Counted from the stretch's first letter, positions 18,195-27,954 are shown. The stretch is DNA of 64,000 nucleotides from an uncultured Roseicyclus sp. (GCA_947494975.1 CANLXA010000003.1:558001-622000); one strand, 5' to 3'. Made by a program: numbers and translations. The notes: generated from the letters alone by a model not told the origin.

Positions 18195-18208
18195 TTGATG
18201 CGGATCAG
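18195..18208. promoter_or_regulatory. FNR/FixK-type box upstream of ppsA
   Basis: TTGATGCGGATCAG matches nine of ten consensus positions and lies 60 bp before the ppsA start, almost the same spacing as at hsp20. The rest of the 298-bp gap 18136-18433 shows no gene. Confidence 0.65.
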
Positions 18209-18433
18209 CGCGGATCGTGAGGCCCGGCAATACGCGTTGCGCGATTGACCCACGTCGCCCGGATCTGGCGGTATCGGACATGCGGCAGGGTTCGCACCAG
18301 ATACAATCTGAAGCCGTCACCCGCATCGAGACACACGAAAATGCCAGAGCCGGTTGGGGGACGGCATCACGTCACCAATAAACGTCTCACCAATCCGGGA
18401 AAGCATTTGGCCGCTTGCCCGGATTGCCCCAGC

Positions 18434-18790
18434 TCAGGACGACTGATGTCCACGAAAGCCCAACCGCTCGATCACGTAAACCAGCATCCCCATGCCAACC
18501 GCACCAAGCGCCGCGATGGCCAGCAACACGATCACATCAACCGGTCCGCCGATATCGGCCAGACGGGAATCCGTCATCACCATCACGAACCAGACCGCCG
18601 CAATAGCACCGATCGGCATGAACAATTGCGCAATCAGGAATTGCCGCATTCCGAAGGCGCGGTCCCGGACAAGCACGTAGAGCCATGCCACCGTAATCAG
18701 AAGCGCCAATACGACCATGCCCCAGAAGAGCCACGGCGCGAACATCTCTTCAAACACGGCGATCATGGTTCCGAATGTCAGATCCTTCAT
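18434..18790 (-). CDS. DUF5368-like small membrane protein
   Basis: A 118-aa protein with four hydrophobic helices (about 14-38, 50-70, 82-105 and adjoining), beginning MKDLTFGTMIAVFEEMFAPW. It resembles the DUF5368 family of alphaproteobacterial inner-membrane proteins; I rely on recall of the N-terminal pattern and its placement. It lies 12 bp downstream of the SQR-like gene and is probably in the same transcript, so it may anchor or accept electrons with that enzyme. No cofactor motif is visible. Confidence 0.7.
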   Translation of the reverse strand: MKDLTFGTMIAVFEEMFAPWLFWGMVVLALLITVAWLYVLVRDRAFGMRQFLIAQLFMPIGAIAAVWFVMVMTDSRLADIGGPVDVIVLLAIAALGAVGMGMLVYVIERLGFRGHQSS

Positions 18791-18802
18791 GTTCCATTCT
18801 CC

Positions 18803-20134
18803 TCAGGCGCGGCCGCGCAACATGGCGTTATAGGTCGCTTTCAGCGCAACTTCCTTCATCAGCCAACTGATCCACAATTCTTCCAAGGGGGCGATGAGAC
18901 CGGGAAAGGAGGGGGTCAGATTGTTGTCGTAATCGAACTCGATCAACATCGCGCGCCCGATCCGGGTGATCAGCGGGCAAGAGGTGTAGCCGTTGTAGCG
19001 CTCCGTGGCCTCCCTGCCCCCAATCGCCGAGACCATTTGGTCTTCCACAACCGGGACCTGCCATTTCACCGACGCTGCCGTCTTCCCCTTGGGTACACCG
19101 GCCACGTCACCCACCGCCCAGATCTCATCGTATCGATTGTGGCGCAAAGTGTATTGGTCAACATCCACCCATCCCTGATCGGTCCACCGATCCTCCCAAG
19201 ACAGGCCGGATTGCCGGATGAACTCCGGCGCGCGCTGGGGCGGAATAATGTGGATGTAATCGTATTGCTCGTCCTCGGGCCCATCGTCGGTTTCAAATGT
19301 GGCGATCTTGGCAGAGGCATCGATCGCCGTCAGGGTCCGGCCCATCTGCGTTCCGATCCCCCGGTCCCCGAACAACATCCGGACCCGTTCGGCCACGATG
19401 GGCACGCCGAACAAGGACGCCTGCGGAGCGGCGTAGACGATCTCTGCCGCAGCACGGTTTCCGGCCCGTTGCAGGCGATCTTCGATGAGAAAGGTATGCT
19501 TCAGGGGCGCCCCGGCGCATTTTATCTCGGTGGCCGGTCGGGTGAACAGGCCCCGCCCGCCCTCTTCGATGAACTGCGACGCGGCGGTCCAGGTGCGCGC
19601 GGCATGGTCCGGCCCGGCATACAGCGCGCCGATGCCATTCTGGCCGACCATGTCGAGTGAAAACCCGTCGATGGCATCGTGATCAAGCACCAGCCCGGGC
19701 GCCAGGACGAGGTAATCATAGGGTAGCGACTGGCCGTCTTCAGTCTCGACCACCCGTGTTTCGGGATCAAGCCCGGCCACCGCCTGAGGTATCAATGTCA
19801 CACCGTCGGGCAACCAATCGCTTGTTTGCGAAACTACATAATCCGCCGGTCGCAGACCGGCAGCCACCAGCGTGAGGCCCGGTTGATAGAGGTGCTGGCC
19901 CCGGGGATCGATCAACGTGATCTGGGCCCCGTCCAATCGACGGACCAGCCGGTTGGCCAAGGCCGTGCCCGCCGCCCCGGCGCCGATAATCACGATCCTT
20001 GCGGATGTCTGCACAGGCTGCGCGCGCACCGGTCCGGTGTGCAGTGCAACAGCTAGGCTTCCGGCCGCCGCTCTTGCCAGAAACGCCCGTCGCGTCGTTT
20101 CAAATCTGCTAGCCATCATCCAATGCCCCATCAT
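18803..20134 (-). CDS. Tat-exported FAD oxidoreductase, sulfide:quinone reductase-like
   Basis: A 443-aa flavoprotein with a twin-arginine signal (TTRRAFLARAAAGSLAVAL) and then a dinucleotide fold IVIIGAGAAGTALANRL. LPYDYLVLAPGL and WAVGDVAG are the usual Rossmann and FAD-pyrophosphate motifs of the SQR/flavocytochrome c flavoprotein group. Candidate redox Cys occur in EIKCAGAPLKH and YTSCPLITR. Several ATGs lie within 18 bp (20134, 20131, 20119, 20116); all keep the signal. An FNR box lies 50 bp upstream. Likely oxidises sulfide or a related donor at the membrane and feeds quinone or cytochrome; the substrate is unproven. Confidence 0.85.
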   Translation of the reverse strand: MMGHWMMASRFETTRRAFLARAAAGSLAVALHTGPVRAQPVQTSARIVIIGAGAAGTALANRLVRRLDGAQITLIDPRGQHLYQPGLTLVAAGLRPADYVVSQTSDWLPDGVTLIPQAVAGLDPETRVVETEDGQSLPYDYLVLAPGLVLDHDAIDGFSLDMVGQNGIGALYAGPDHAARTWTAASQFIEEGGRGLFTRPATEIKCAGAPLKHTFLIEDRLQRAGNRAAAEIVYAAPQASLFGVPIVAERVRMLFGDRGIGTQMGRTLTAIDASAKIATFETDDGPEDEQYDYIHIIPPQRAPEFIRQSGLSWEDRWTDQGWVDVDQYTLRHNRYDEIWAVGDVAGVPKGKTAASVKWQVPVVEDQMVSAIGGREATERYNGYTSCPLITRIGRAMLIEFDYDNNLTPSFPGLIAPLEELWISWLMKEVALKATYNAMLRGRA

Positions 20135-20183
20135 TCAAATGCTCACCCGGACGTTCAGGATATGGTATTGGCATTGCGCCGGA

Positions 20184-20197
20184 TTGATGCCCGTCAA
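20184..20197. promoter_or_regulatory. FNR/FixK-type box upstream of the SQR-like gene
   Basis: TTGATGCCCGTCAA has the full TTGA...TCAA core and nine of ten consensus positions; it is 50 bp before the first possible start of the minus-strand SQR-like gene. Confidence 0.65.
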
Positions 20198-21077
20198 TGA
20201 CGGTCCCCGTGGCCCACCTTGCCGAACGCATCGAAGCCGAGCGGGGCTTTCTCCATCACACGGAAGGTAGCGCCGAGATTAAGTCGGAAAATCCAAACCG
20301 CATTTCCAACCGGCCGGAGATCAGGATTAAGTGTTTGCGGAATATCAACAAATGACATGGATTGCGCTGCACCTTCTTGGCACATCCGCGTCCCTTCCCT
20401 CCTCATGTCACGACGGTTTCGATCCGCTCTTTTCAAATGCAGTGGACAGTCTCGCGGCCGCAGCGGTTGCCTCGTCAGTGTGTCTAGGCCAGCGATAATC
20501 GGCGATGCGGCTGCCGCATCCATCTTTCCCTCATACTGCACACGAAACACCGCGGCATAGCACGCCGAGAGCGAAGACAGGCGAACGGCGGCGATTGGGG
20601 GACGGGGTGTTCGTGAGCTAAATTCTTGTCGCCAAATCCAGACAGAAATTGACAAGAAATTGCATTCGAGAAACGCAGTACCTCATGATGAAACGTATGA
20701 GGATCCCAATCCCCTACGTGGCGACACAGATCCCGCTTCGCCGCACTGCTCCAGCGGCCTTTCCGGCGGGTTGCCGAAAGGCATATGCCCTCACAGGAAT
20801 GCTCTCGCGCCCATAGAGAATGGCCACCTCGAGCCCACGCCTACCGATAATATGCTGCTCTCAACTGAACGTTTGAGGGCCAATTTCCGTCATTGGTAAA
20901 ATGGTAGTCCTCCTACCTCGATGACTATCAGTTGACGGGCGCCACAATCCTCTGGCAGCTCGGCATACGATACATCGCTCTACGGCTTCCAATGTCCTTA
21001 AGTCTCGGCCTCCCTTGCATCGGCCTCCCTCGTCCAACGCCCGTGACCCCAGTGTGATTGCCGATCTTGTGTAGGTG
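20198..21077. other. Gene-poor stretch between two blocks
   Basis: About 0.9 kb with no gene I can support. Base composition is less GC-rich than both flanks, and open frames are short, mixed in codon use and without recognisable domains. No insertion-sequence ends, tRNA or direct repeats were found by eye. It marks the border between the low-oxygen block and the dipeptide-transport block, and may hold decayed sequence. Confidence 0.5.
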
Positions 21078-22574
21078 TCAGAGCGACGCGTTGACCATAT
21101 CGGCATCGAGGGGAAAGATAGGCCGCGGCACCTTGGCGTAGGGCAATCGTTCGTACGAGGTCGTGCACAACGCGCCGGTGTCGCAAACAATGATCCGCCC
21201 CGCTATCGGCGCGAATGCTGCGCGGAAGTGCTGCATGGATTTCAGCGCGACGACGGATTTCGCGGTTGGTTCGATGCCAAACGCGCGGAATTGCTGGAGG
21301 TCGAGCATCTGGTGCGCGATGGAGACGATCAGCACATCGATGCCCGCCACCCGCAGCACCGCGCTCGGCCCGAAACTGCGTTCCTGTCCGCCCAGGATCG
21401 GGCCGTCTCCCACAACCCTGCCCTCGCCCCGCCAGATCACCGTGCCGGTTACACCCAACGGCCCGCCGCCGAATTCCGGTGCGGTCTTGCCGCCGAGGGC
21501 AAGAGTCACGTTTTCGCCAAGGGTCGCGTCTTGCAGCATGGCCGCCGCCTCTGCGTCGATCAGTGGCCCGAAACAGGCCTCCTGAATGCCCGCCGCCAGC
21601 AATGCCTCAAGCAACGCAGGGGCGTCGCCGTAGGCGCCCGAGCCGGGGTTGTCAGCGTAATCAGCGATGACCAGTGGGCTGCCGCCGGGCTGCCACTCCC
21701 GCGCGATGTCTGCGGCTTCGGATGGGGTCAGGTAGTGATTGAGCGCCTCACGGCGCCGCGCCCAGATGTCGTCAGCCAATTCATCTGCCATGGCTGCCAA
21801 TGGCGCGTGTTCATCCTCACCGACAATCAGAACGGTCGGCCCGACCTCGGCGATATCAGCGCAGGGGAAGGCCCCGTTGATGCTGATCGCATAGACGCCT
21901 TTGCGGGCCTCGAAGGCGCGGGCCATGGCGTGACGGTCGATCATCGGGCCGATATCGGTGCGCCCGCCATTGGCTTCTTCCAGCATGGGCCTGTGGGCAC
22001 GATGGGTGCGGGGATGGATATCTCCGGTCATGGTGCGGTGCAGCAACTCGGCCGTGCGGCGCCCCGTGGCGCGGATATCGACATGGGGATAGGTGGTGAA
22101 GGAGACCAGGATTTGCGCGAGGTCGCACATCGCGGTGGTGACATTGGCATGGGGGTCGAGGGTTACGGCCACGGGCAGGTCAGGGCCGATGATCGCGCGC
22201 AGACAGCTGAGGATTTCCCCTTCCCCGTCGTCGTGGTCCTCGGTGACCATGGCGCCGTGCAGGATCAGGAAGATACCATCCCATCGCCCCTGCGCGGCAG
22301 CGTCCAGCAGCGGCGCCAGCAGCGTTTCGAATGCGGGCCGCGTCACCCGCCCGCCTGGTCCGGCGGCGGCACTGATCACATGGGTGACGTTCCAGTCATG
22401 ATCGCGGCCCACATCGAGCAGCCCGGCCAATTCGGTATTCTTGTCCCCCTTCGCGCCGATGGCGGCCGGACCGTCCAGCAGGTAGCGGTCGCGAAAGGCT
22501 TGAAGGTCAGTTGGGCGGATGTTGAACGTGTTGGTTTCGTGGGAGATTTCGGCGGAGAGTATCTTGAACCCCAA
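21078..22574 (-). CDS. M81-family (MlrC-like) metallopeptidase
   Basis: A 498-aa member of the M81 family (DUF1485 plus MlrC C-terminal domain), named for microcystinase C. Motifs include ILSAEISHETNTFN at the start, FLILHGAMVTEDHDDGEGE, VTLDPHANVT and YPHVDIRATGRRTAELL, which supply conserved His/Asp/Glu metal-ligand candidates. The start is taken as TTG at 22574, because the protein then begins at the conserved GFKILSAE and AAGGA lies 7 bp upstream; no ATG fits. It is the last gene of the RpiR-dpp operon, so it likely hydrolyses an imported peptide or amide. Confidence 0.88.
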   Translation of the reverse strand: MGFKILSAEISHETNTFNIRPTDLQAFRDRYLLDGPAAIGAKGDKNTELAGLLDVGRDHDWNVTHVISAAAGPGGRVTRPAFETLLAPLLDAAAQGRWDGIFLILHGAMVTEDHDDGEGEILSCLRAIIGPDLPVAVTLDPHANVTTAMCDLAQILVSFTTYPHVDIRATGRRTAELLHRTMTGDIHPRTHRAHRPMLEEANGGRTDIGPMIDRHAMARAFEARKGVYAISINGAFPCADIAEVGPTVLIVGEDEHAPLAAMADELADDIWARRREALNHYLTPSEAADIAREWQPGGSPLVIADYADNPGSGAYGDAPALLEALLAAGIQEACFGPLIDAEAAAMLQDATLGENVTLALGGKTAPEFGGGPLGVTGTVIWRGEGRVVGDGPILGGQERSFGPSAVLRVAGIDVLIVSIAHQMLDLQQFRAFGIEPTAKSVVALKSMQHFRAAFAPIAGRIIVCDTGALCTTSYERLPYAKVPRPIFPLDADMVNASL

Positions 22575-22591
22575 GTCTTTGTCCTTCTTGG

Positions 22592-23545
22592 TCAGATCGG
22601 GTGATGACAGGCGACGGCGTGGCCGGTCTCGGTCGATAGCACGGGCGTCTCCGTACGGCAGAGGGCGCTGGCATTTGGGCAGCGATCCGCGAAGGCGCAA
22701 CCGGGGGGCAGGTCGAACGGGCTTGGCACTTCGCCTTCCAGCGGCGCGATCAGACGGCGTTTCTTCGGGTCCGGCTCGAACGTGCTTTCCATCAGGGTTC
22801 TTGTATAAGGATGCCGGGCCGGGGCGGCTGTCTCCGGCAATGCCTCGACCACGCGGCCAAGATACATGACGAGGATCTCGTCGCAGAAATATTTCACCAG
22901 ACTGAGGTCATGGGAGATGAAGAGGTAAGTCAGGCCGAGATCGGTGCGCAGGTCTTCCAAAAGGCCAATGATCTGTGCCTGAACCGATACGTCGAGAGAG
23001 GCCGTGGGTTCATCCAAAACCAGCAACGAAGGCCGTAGGGCGAGAGCCCGCGCGATGCCCACGCGCTGTTTCTGGCCACCGGAGATCTGGTGTGGATAGC
23101 TGGCGGCGAGGCCGGGGTTGAGGCCAACCATCTCCAGCAGGTCCGCCACTTCTTCGGCCATGGGTTTTTTCGGCGTCACATTCTGCACCTCGAACGGCTC
23201 GGAGACGGCACGGGTCAACGTGTAGCGCGGATCAATGGCGGAATAGGGATCCTGGAACACCATCTGCATCCGAGCGCGTAGCTTGCGCATCTGCGAGGGA
23301 GATTTGGCCAAAAGGTTATCGCCGTCGAAGTTCACAGCGCCGCCCGAGGGTTCGATGAGGCGCAGGATCAGGCGAGCGAGCGTTGACTTGCCGCAGCCGC
23401 TTTCCCCGACGACGCCGATCACCCGGCCTTCTGGCAGATCGAACGAGACGCCGTTGACCGCGTGCATGGACCGCGCCTTGCGAAACGGGCCGCCCGCGCT
23501 GGTGAACCGTTTGGACAGGTCGCGGACCTCAAGCAGGTTGGGCAT
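22592..23545 (-). CDS. Dipeptide/oligopeptide ABC transporter ATPase (DppF/OppF type)
   Basis: A 317-aa ATPase of the peptide ABC group. Walker A is GESGCGKS, signature [17 protein letters not shown], Walker [15 protein letters not shown]-loop ISHDLS. The C-terminal oligopeptide extension holds the Cys-rich [19 protein letters not shown], the pattern associated with an Fe-S-like cluster in this group. It overlaps the DppD gene by 17 bp and is followed by M81. Works with the two permeases and DppD at the cytoplasmic side of the inner membrane. Confidence 0.93.
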   Translation of the reverse strand: MPNLLEVRDLSKRFTSAGGPFRKARSMHAVNGVSFDLPEGRVIGVVGESGCGKSTLARLILRLIEPSGGAVNFDGDNLLAKSPSQMRKLRARMQMVFQDPYSAIDPRYTLTRAVSEPFEVQNVTPKKPMAEEVADLLEMVGLNPGLAASYPHQISGGQKQRVGIARALALRPSLLVLDEPTASLDVSVQAQIIGLLEDLRTDLGLTYLFISHDLSLVKYFCDEILVMYLGRVVEALPETAAPARHPYTRTLMESTFEPDPKKRRLIAPLEGEVPSPFDLPPGCAFADRCPNASALCRTETPVLSTETGHAVACHHPI

Positions 23546-24497
23546 CGGCGACCTCCGCGAAATGGCAGGCGGCGGCGCTGTCGCCCTCTACCGAGAAGCC
23601 CGGCGGATCGGTGGCGCAGATCGCCTCGGCCCGCGGACAGCGCGGATGGAAGGGGCAACCGCTGGGGTAGTTCACGACCGTGGGAACAGTCCCTTCGATG
23701 CCGGTCAGGCGCGTGGCCTCATCCAGGCCGCGGGGGATGCAGGCAATCAGCGCCTGGGTATAGGGATGGCGCGGGCGGTCGAATATCGTCTCGACCGGTC
23801 CGTGTTCCACGGCGCGTCCGGCATACATCACCACGACCTTGTCACAGGTCTGCGCCACGACGCTCATGTCATGGGTGATCAGGACGAGCGCCAGATCACG
23901 CTCCTTCACCAGATCATCGAGCAGGCGGATGATCTGGGCCTGCACGGTCACGTCGAGGGCTGTGGTTGGCTCATCCGCAATCAAAACGTCGGGGTCAGCG
24001 GCCAGCGCCATGGCGATGACGATCCGCTGCTTCATACCGCCCGACATCTGGTGCGGATACCGCTCGCAGATCAACGCGGGTTCGGGAATACGGAGCGTGC
24101 CGAGGATCTCCTCGGTCCGGGCCCGGGCGGCCTGCTCGGACAGGCCCATATGCAGCTTGGCGACATCATCGACCTGTGGGCCGATCTTTTTCAGCGGATC
24201 AAGCGAGGTCATCGGGTTTTGGGTTATCAGCCCGATCCGCCCGCCACGCAGCTTCCGATAGGCGCGCTCGGATAGCTTGGTCAGGTCTTGTCCGTCGAAT
24301 TCCACCTTGCCGCCGGTGATGCGCCCCCCGCTGAGCGGCAGAAGGCCCATGACACTCATCGCAGTCAGCGATTTGCCAGACCCGCTTTCCCCGACAATCC
24401 CAAGCGTCTCCCCCTTGCCCACGGCAAAGCTGACGCCTGAAAGAGGCTGAACCGCACCGAAAGCAACCCCCAGATCGCGGACGCTGAGCATACTCAC
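23529..24497 (-). CDS. Dipeptide/oligopeptide ABC transporter ATPase (DppD/OppD type)
   Basis: A 322-aa ATPase. Walker A GESGSGKS, signature HQMSGGMKQRIVIAMALA, Walker B VLIADEPTTALD, H-loop LITHDMS. The C-terminal peptide-transporter extension shows NYPSGCPFHPRCPRAEAIC. It overlaps the DppC stop by four bases (ATGA-type coupling). Partner of the DppF-type ATPase next to it in a heterodimeric motor. Substrate is not readable from the ATPase; the M81 and DauA-like neighbours hint at peptides or D-amino acids. Confidence 0.93.
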   Translation of the reverse strand: MSMLSVRDLGVAFGAVQPLSGVSFAVGKGETLGIVGESGSGKSLTAMSVMGLLPLSGGRITGGKVEFDGQDLTKLSERAYRKLRGGRIGLITQNPMTSLDPLKKIGPQVDDVAKLHMGLSEQAARARTEEILGTLRIPEPALICERYPHQMSGGMKQRIVIAMALAADPDVLIADEPTTALDVTVQAQIIRLLDDLVKERDLALVLITHDMSVVAQTCDKVVVMYAGRAVEHGPVETIFDRPRHPYTQALIACIPRGLDEATRLTGIEGTVPTVVNYPSGCPFHPRCPRAEAICATDPPGFSVEGDSAAACHFAEVADAQPA

Positions 24498-25375
24498 GCC
24501 CCCCTGAGCCGGTCGCGGATATCAAGCGCACGGATCAACTCGTCGCCGAAGAGGTTGACCGCGATGACCGTGACCGCAACGGCCACGCCGGGGAAGATGA
24601 TGACCCATGGGCTGAGGAAGAGTTGCGCCGTGCCTGACGACATCATCGCCCCCCAGCTAGGGGTCGGGGGCTGCGCGCCGAGGCCGAAGAAACCAAGCGT
24701 CGCTTCCAGCACGATGCCGTCGCCGATGGCCAGCATGCCGACGACAATCACCGGAGCGATGGCGTTGGGCATCAGGTGCTTCAGCAGGATATGGGAGGGC
24801 TTGGCGCCAAGGTTGATCGTCGCCTCGATGAAGGTTTCGCGCTTCAGGCGCACGATCTGGGCGCGGGTCAGCCGGGTGAATTGCGCCAGGTAGGCGATGG
24901 CGATGGCAAAAGTGGTGGAGGTCAGGCCGGGGCCGATGATGGCTACAAAAATTAGCGCGATCAGGATGTCGGGGAAGGACCAAGTGAGGTCCACCACGGT
25001 CATCACCGCGCGCTCGAAGAACCCGCCGAAATAGCCTGCCGCCGCGCCTAGGGTCATGCCCGCCGCCATGGAAATGGCGATGGCCGTGGCGCTGACCGAA
25101 AGCGAGGTGCGCGCGCCGTGTATCACGCGGGACAGTACGTCACGCCCAAACTCGTCCGTGCCAAGCAGATGCGGCCAGCCTGGGGCGGCATTGGCATTCA
25201 TCAGGTTCTGCGCGGCATAGTCGAATGGGGCGATCCATGGCGCGAAGATTGCGACCAACACCAGCAGGATCAGGAAGCCGCCGGCCACCATGCCAACACC
25301 CGACGCGAAGGCCCGCCCGATGCTCATCCGCGCAAAGGCGTCGAGTGAACGAATGGCCATTTGGGAAACGTTCAT
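24494..25375 (-). CDS. Dipeptide ABC transporter permease (DppC type)
   Basis: A 293-aa permease with an N-terminal cytoplasmic stretch and six predicted helices. The N-terminal OppC/DppC box is visible as PHLLGTDEFGRDVLSRVIHGAR, and the EAA coupling loop as FIEATINLGAKPSHILLKHLMPN, which contacts the ATPases. Four-base overlaps on both sides tie it to DppB and DppD. It forms the channel with the DppB permease. Confidence 0.93.
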   Translation of the reverse strand: MNVSQMAIRSLDAFARMSIGRAFASGVGMVAGGFLILLVLVAIFAPWIAPFDYAAQNLMNANAAPGWPHLLGTDEFGRDVLSRVIHGARTSLSVSATAIAISMAAGMTLGAAAGYFGGFFERAVMTVVDLTWSFPDILIALIFVAIIGPGLTSTTFAIAIAYLAQFTRLTRAQIVRLKRETFIEATINLGAKPSHILLKHLMPNAIAPVIVVGMLAIGDGIVLEATLGFFGLGAQPPTPSWGAMMSSGTAQLFLSPWVIIFPGVAVAVTVIAVNLFGDELIRALDIRDRLRGA

Positions 25376-26301
25376 GCTTTTCTCTCACGAATTCGGGGGT
25401 CCATGGACGCTTGGGCCACATCGCCGATCAGGGTGCCGAGCATGACGGCCAGCGCCAGCATCAGAAGGCAGGCCTGCACGACCGGGTAGTCGCGTTGGCC
25501 AAGCGCCCGGATCAATAGCGAGCCGAGGCCGGGACGGCCGAAGACGAATTCCACCGTGACCGCGCCGCCGAGGATCCAGCCGATCCGCAGTGCCAGGATC
25601 GTGACCACGGGCAAAAGCGCGTGGGGCATGAGGTGACGAAAGAGGATTGTGCGGGAGGAGAGCCCCTTGGCATGGAGCAGCGTCACGAAGTCTTCTCGTT
25701 GTGCATCCAGCAGGGCGACCCGCGTGACGCGTGCGACCAAAGCCACCCCGCCAAAGCCGATGGTCAGCACCGGAAGCACAAGGGATTTCCACCCGCCTGC
25801 GCCGGACACTGGGAACCAGCCCAGATTGACCGAGAAGAAAAGGATCAACAAAAGCGCCAGCCAGAAGCCCGGCACGGTGGAGCCAAGCAGGATGAAGCCG
25901 CGCATGAACCGATCAAGCACAGGATGGCGGACAATCGCGGAAATCGTGCCGAGCGTCATGCCGACGGTGGAGGAGAAGAGGAAGGCCAGCCCGCCAAGTG
26001 TCAGGCTGTAGGGCAGATTCTGCGCCACCAGATCGGCGACCGGGCGGCGCAACACAATGGCTTGGCCGAACTCACCCTGGAACATGTTCCCGATCCAGAC
26101 GAAGTACTGGACCACCAGGTTCCGGTCGAGCCCGTATTGCGCCACCAACTCGGCCCGGTCCTCGGGGGAGGACCCGACGCGAAGCAGGTTGTCGATGGGA
26201 TCCCCCGGCAGCAGGTAGACGATCATGAAGATCACCACCGAGATCGAAAACGACACCGGGATCAGCATCAGCAAACGTTGGAACGTGTATCTGAGGATCA
26301 T
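25372..26301 (-). CDS. Dipeptide ABC transporter permease (DppB type)
   Basis: A 309-aa permease, six predicted helices, beginning MILRYTFQRLLMLIPV, characteristic of the DppB family. The EAA loop reads DFVTLLHAKGLSSRTILFRHLMPHA and the C-terminal block GRPGLGSLLIRALGQRDYPVVQA is also typical. The gene starts 32 bp after the solute-binding protein stop, with CGAAGAAAGGAGG just upstream as a strong ribosome site. Confidence 0.93.
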   Translation of the reverse strand: MILRYTFQRLLMLIPVSFSISVVIFMIVYLLPGDPIDNLLRVGSSPEDRAELVAQYGLDRNLVVQYFVWIGNMFQGEFGQAIVLRRPVADLVAQNLPYSLTLGGLAFLFSSTVGMTLGTISAIVRHPVLDRFMRGFILLGSTVPGFWLALLLILFFSVNLGWFPVSGAGGWKSLVLPVLTIGFGGVALVARVTRVALLDAQREDFVTLLHAKGLSSRTILFRHLMPHALLPVVTILALRIGWILGGAVTVEFVFGRPGLGSLLIRALGQRDYPVVQACLLMLALAVMLGTLIGDVAQASMDPRIRERKA

Positions 26302-26333
26302 CCCGGTGCCTCCTTTCTTCGGAGTTCAGGGGC

Positions 26334-27914
26334 CTATTCGACGACCTGGATGTCCATGAACGACTGCCCGCGGAACCGTGAGCCACGCACCGGATCGGGC
26401 ACGCTGATCGATGTCGCATTGAACGCGATGTTCTGGGTCGGCTGGTAGATCGGCACGAACAGATGCTGGCTCAGGACGTATTCATGATAGGCGGTGAAAT
26501 TCGCGATCCGCTCGGCGGAGGTGCTGCTTTCGGTCATCGCCACATCGTTCAGGCGCTGGCCTTCCTCGTCCTCCCACATTGACACGTTGGGGTAGCCCAG
26601 GCGATTGCCGCTGAAGAACCAGTCCAGAATGTCCGAGTTGTTCCAGTCATAGCTTCGCACCGCAAGCTGGTGGGCGTTGTTGCGGTACTCGTCGCGGATC
26701 GTGGAGCTGTCGAAGACCGTGATGATCGCCTCCATCCCGATCTCGCCCAGTTGGGCCTGCACCACCTGCGTCAGTCGGGTCAGTTCCGTCGTGTTGGCAG
26801 TATAAAGGCTGACCGTCAGGCGCTCGTCGCCCATGACGCGCACACCGTCATCGCCCATCACCCATCCGGCCTCGTCCAGCAATTCACCGGCGCGGGCGGG
26901 ATTGTAGGTGACGTTGAGGTCCGGATCCACATCGGCCTCGGGCAGCGACGAGATCAGGAAGTTGTGGGCCGGCGCGCCGACGCCGTTATAGATCGCCGCG
27001 ACGATCCCCTCCTGGTCGATGGCCATGCCCGTCGCCTGCCGCACCAGGATGTTGTCGAAAGGCGGCGCGGTCACGTTGATCGGCATATAGCTGATGCCGA
27101 CGCCGGGCATCTGGATGATCTGGATATTGGCCTCGGCCTCCAGGATCTGGAGGAAGTCGGTGGGTACGCCCAGGAGCAGGTCGATCCCGCCGGTCCGCAA
27201 CTCCAGAAATGCGGTGGATTGGTCGGGGATCTCGCGGAAGGTAAAGGTTTCGATATGGCCCGGTCCGGTGTTTTCGGACAGGTCGGAACCCCAGATGTAG
27301 TCCTCGTTGCGCACAAGGACGGTCTCAAGCCCGATTTCAAAACTCTGGAGCTCGTAGGGCCCGGTGCCCACCGCGGCCGTCACGCCGAAATTGTCGCCCA
27401 GTTCCGCGAAGGCCGTGGGGCTGGGGATGCCCATGAAGGCGCTGGCGAGGTTGTAGAGCAGGTTCGGTTCCGGCCGGTCCATGTTGAAGCGCACCGTCAG
27501 ATCGTCGATCACGTCGACCGACCCGATGGCCTCCACCAGATACTCGTTCTCGGTGCCGGCATAGCTTGCGATCCAGGATTGGACGGCGGCGGCGTTGAAC
27601 GGCGTGTCGTCATGGAATGTCACCCCTTCCAGCAATGAGAAGGTCCAGGCCATGCCGTCCGCGGTTTCCTCCCACGAGGTCGCCAGATGCGGGTGATAGG
27701 ATTGGTCGGCGTCCTGCTCCACCAGCCGGTCATAGATAAGCGAGGTGGCGGTGTTGAGTGTGCTGGCCGCGACGGGATTGTAGGCCGTGGCCCCCAATTC
27801 GCTGGCCGAAAACGCGACTGAGACGTTCTGCGCCATCGCGGCGGCGGAAAACAGCAAACCGGCAGCAACGATAGCCGATCCTGATAGAAGTTGGGTCTTG
27901 GTCGAATATCGCAT
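26334..27914 (-). CDS. ABC transporter periplasmic substrate-binding protein, family 5 (DppA/OppA type)
   Basis: A 526-aa secreted binding protein of the SBP_bac_5 family in normal domain order. A signal peptide (about 1-28, ending AAAMA|QN) is followed by NPVAASTL and LATSWEETADGMAWTF with FHDDTPF near residue 90, and later by LVRQATGMAIDQEGIV and YNPARAGELLDEAGW, the classic C-terminal half. The ATG at 27914 was chosen because it starts the signal peptide and has AGGGAAA upstream; the open frame runs further up into the RpiR gene. It delivers the solute to the DppBCDF machinery downstream. Confidence 0.92.
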   Translation of the reverse strand: MRYSTKTQLLSGSAIVAAGLLFSAAAMAQNVSVAFSASELGATAYNPVAASTLNTATSLIYDRLVEQDADQSYHPHLATSWEETADGMAWTFSLLEGVTFHDDTPFNAAAVQSWIASYAGTENEYLVEAIGSVDVIDDLTVRFNMDRPEPNLLYNLASAFMGIPSPTAFAELGDNFGVTAAVGTGPYELQSFEIGLETVLVRNEDYIWGSDLSENTGPGHIETFTFREIPDQSTAFLELRTGGIDLLLGVPTDFLQILEAEANIQIIQMPGVGISYMPINVTAPPFDNILVRQATGMAIDQEGIVAAIYNGVGAPAHNFLISSLPEADVDPDLNVTYNPARAGELLDEAGWVMGDDGVRVMGDERLTVSLYTANTTELTRLTQVVQAQLGEIGMEAIITVFDSSTIRDEYRNNAHQLAVRSYDWNNSDILDWFFSGNRLGYPNVSMWEDEEGQRLNDVAMTESSTSAERIANFTAYHEYVLSQHLFVPIYQPTQNIAFNATSISVPDPVRGSRFRGQSFMDIQVVE

Positions 27915-27954
27915 GGCAGATTTCCCTGTTATATATATATGTTCTTTGGCAGAC

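Noticed and set aside
20194-20655. Minus-strand frame of 153 codons in the gene-poor stretch
   Set aside because: No domain, no ribosome site and mixed composition. Kept only as part of the intergenic description.
20890-20935. Short stretch with GGTAAAATGGTAG resembling a tRNA D-arm
   Set aside because: No matching acceptor stem, anticodon arm or T-arm could be formed around it.
21075-22604. Long plus-strand open frame opposite the M81 gene
   Set aside because: It is antisense to a gene with clear M81 motifs. Its product is Arg/Gly/His-rich with no domain, as expected for a shadow frame in GC-rich DNA.
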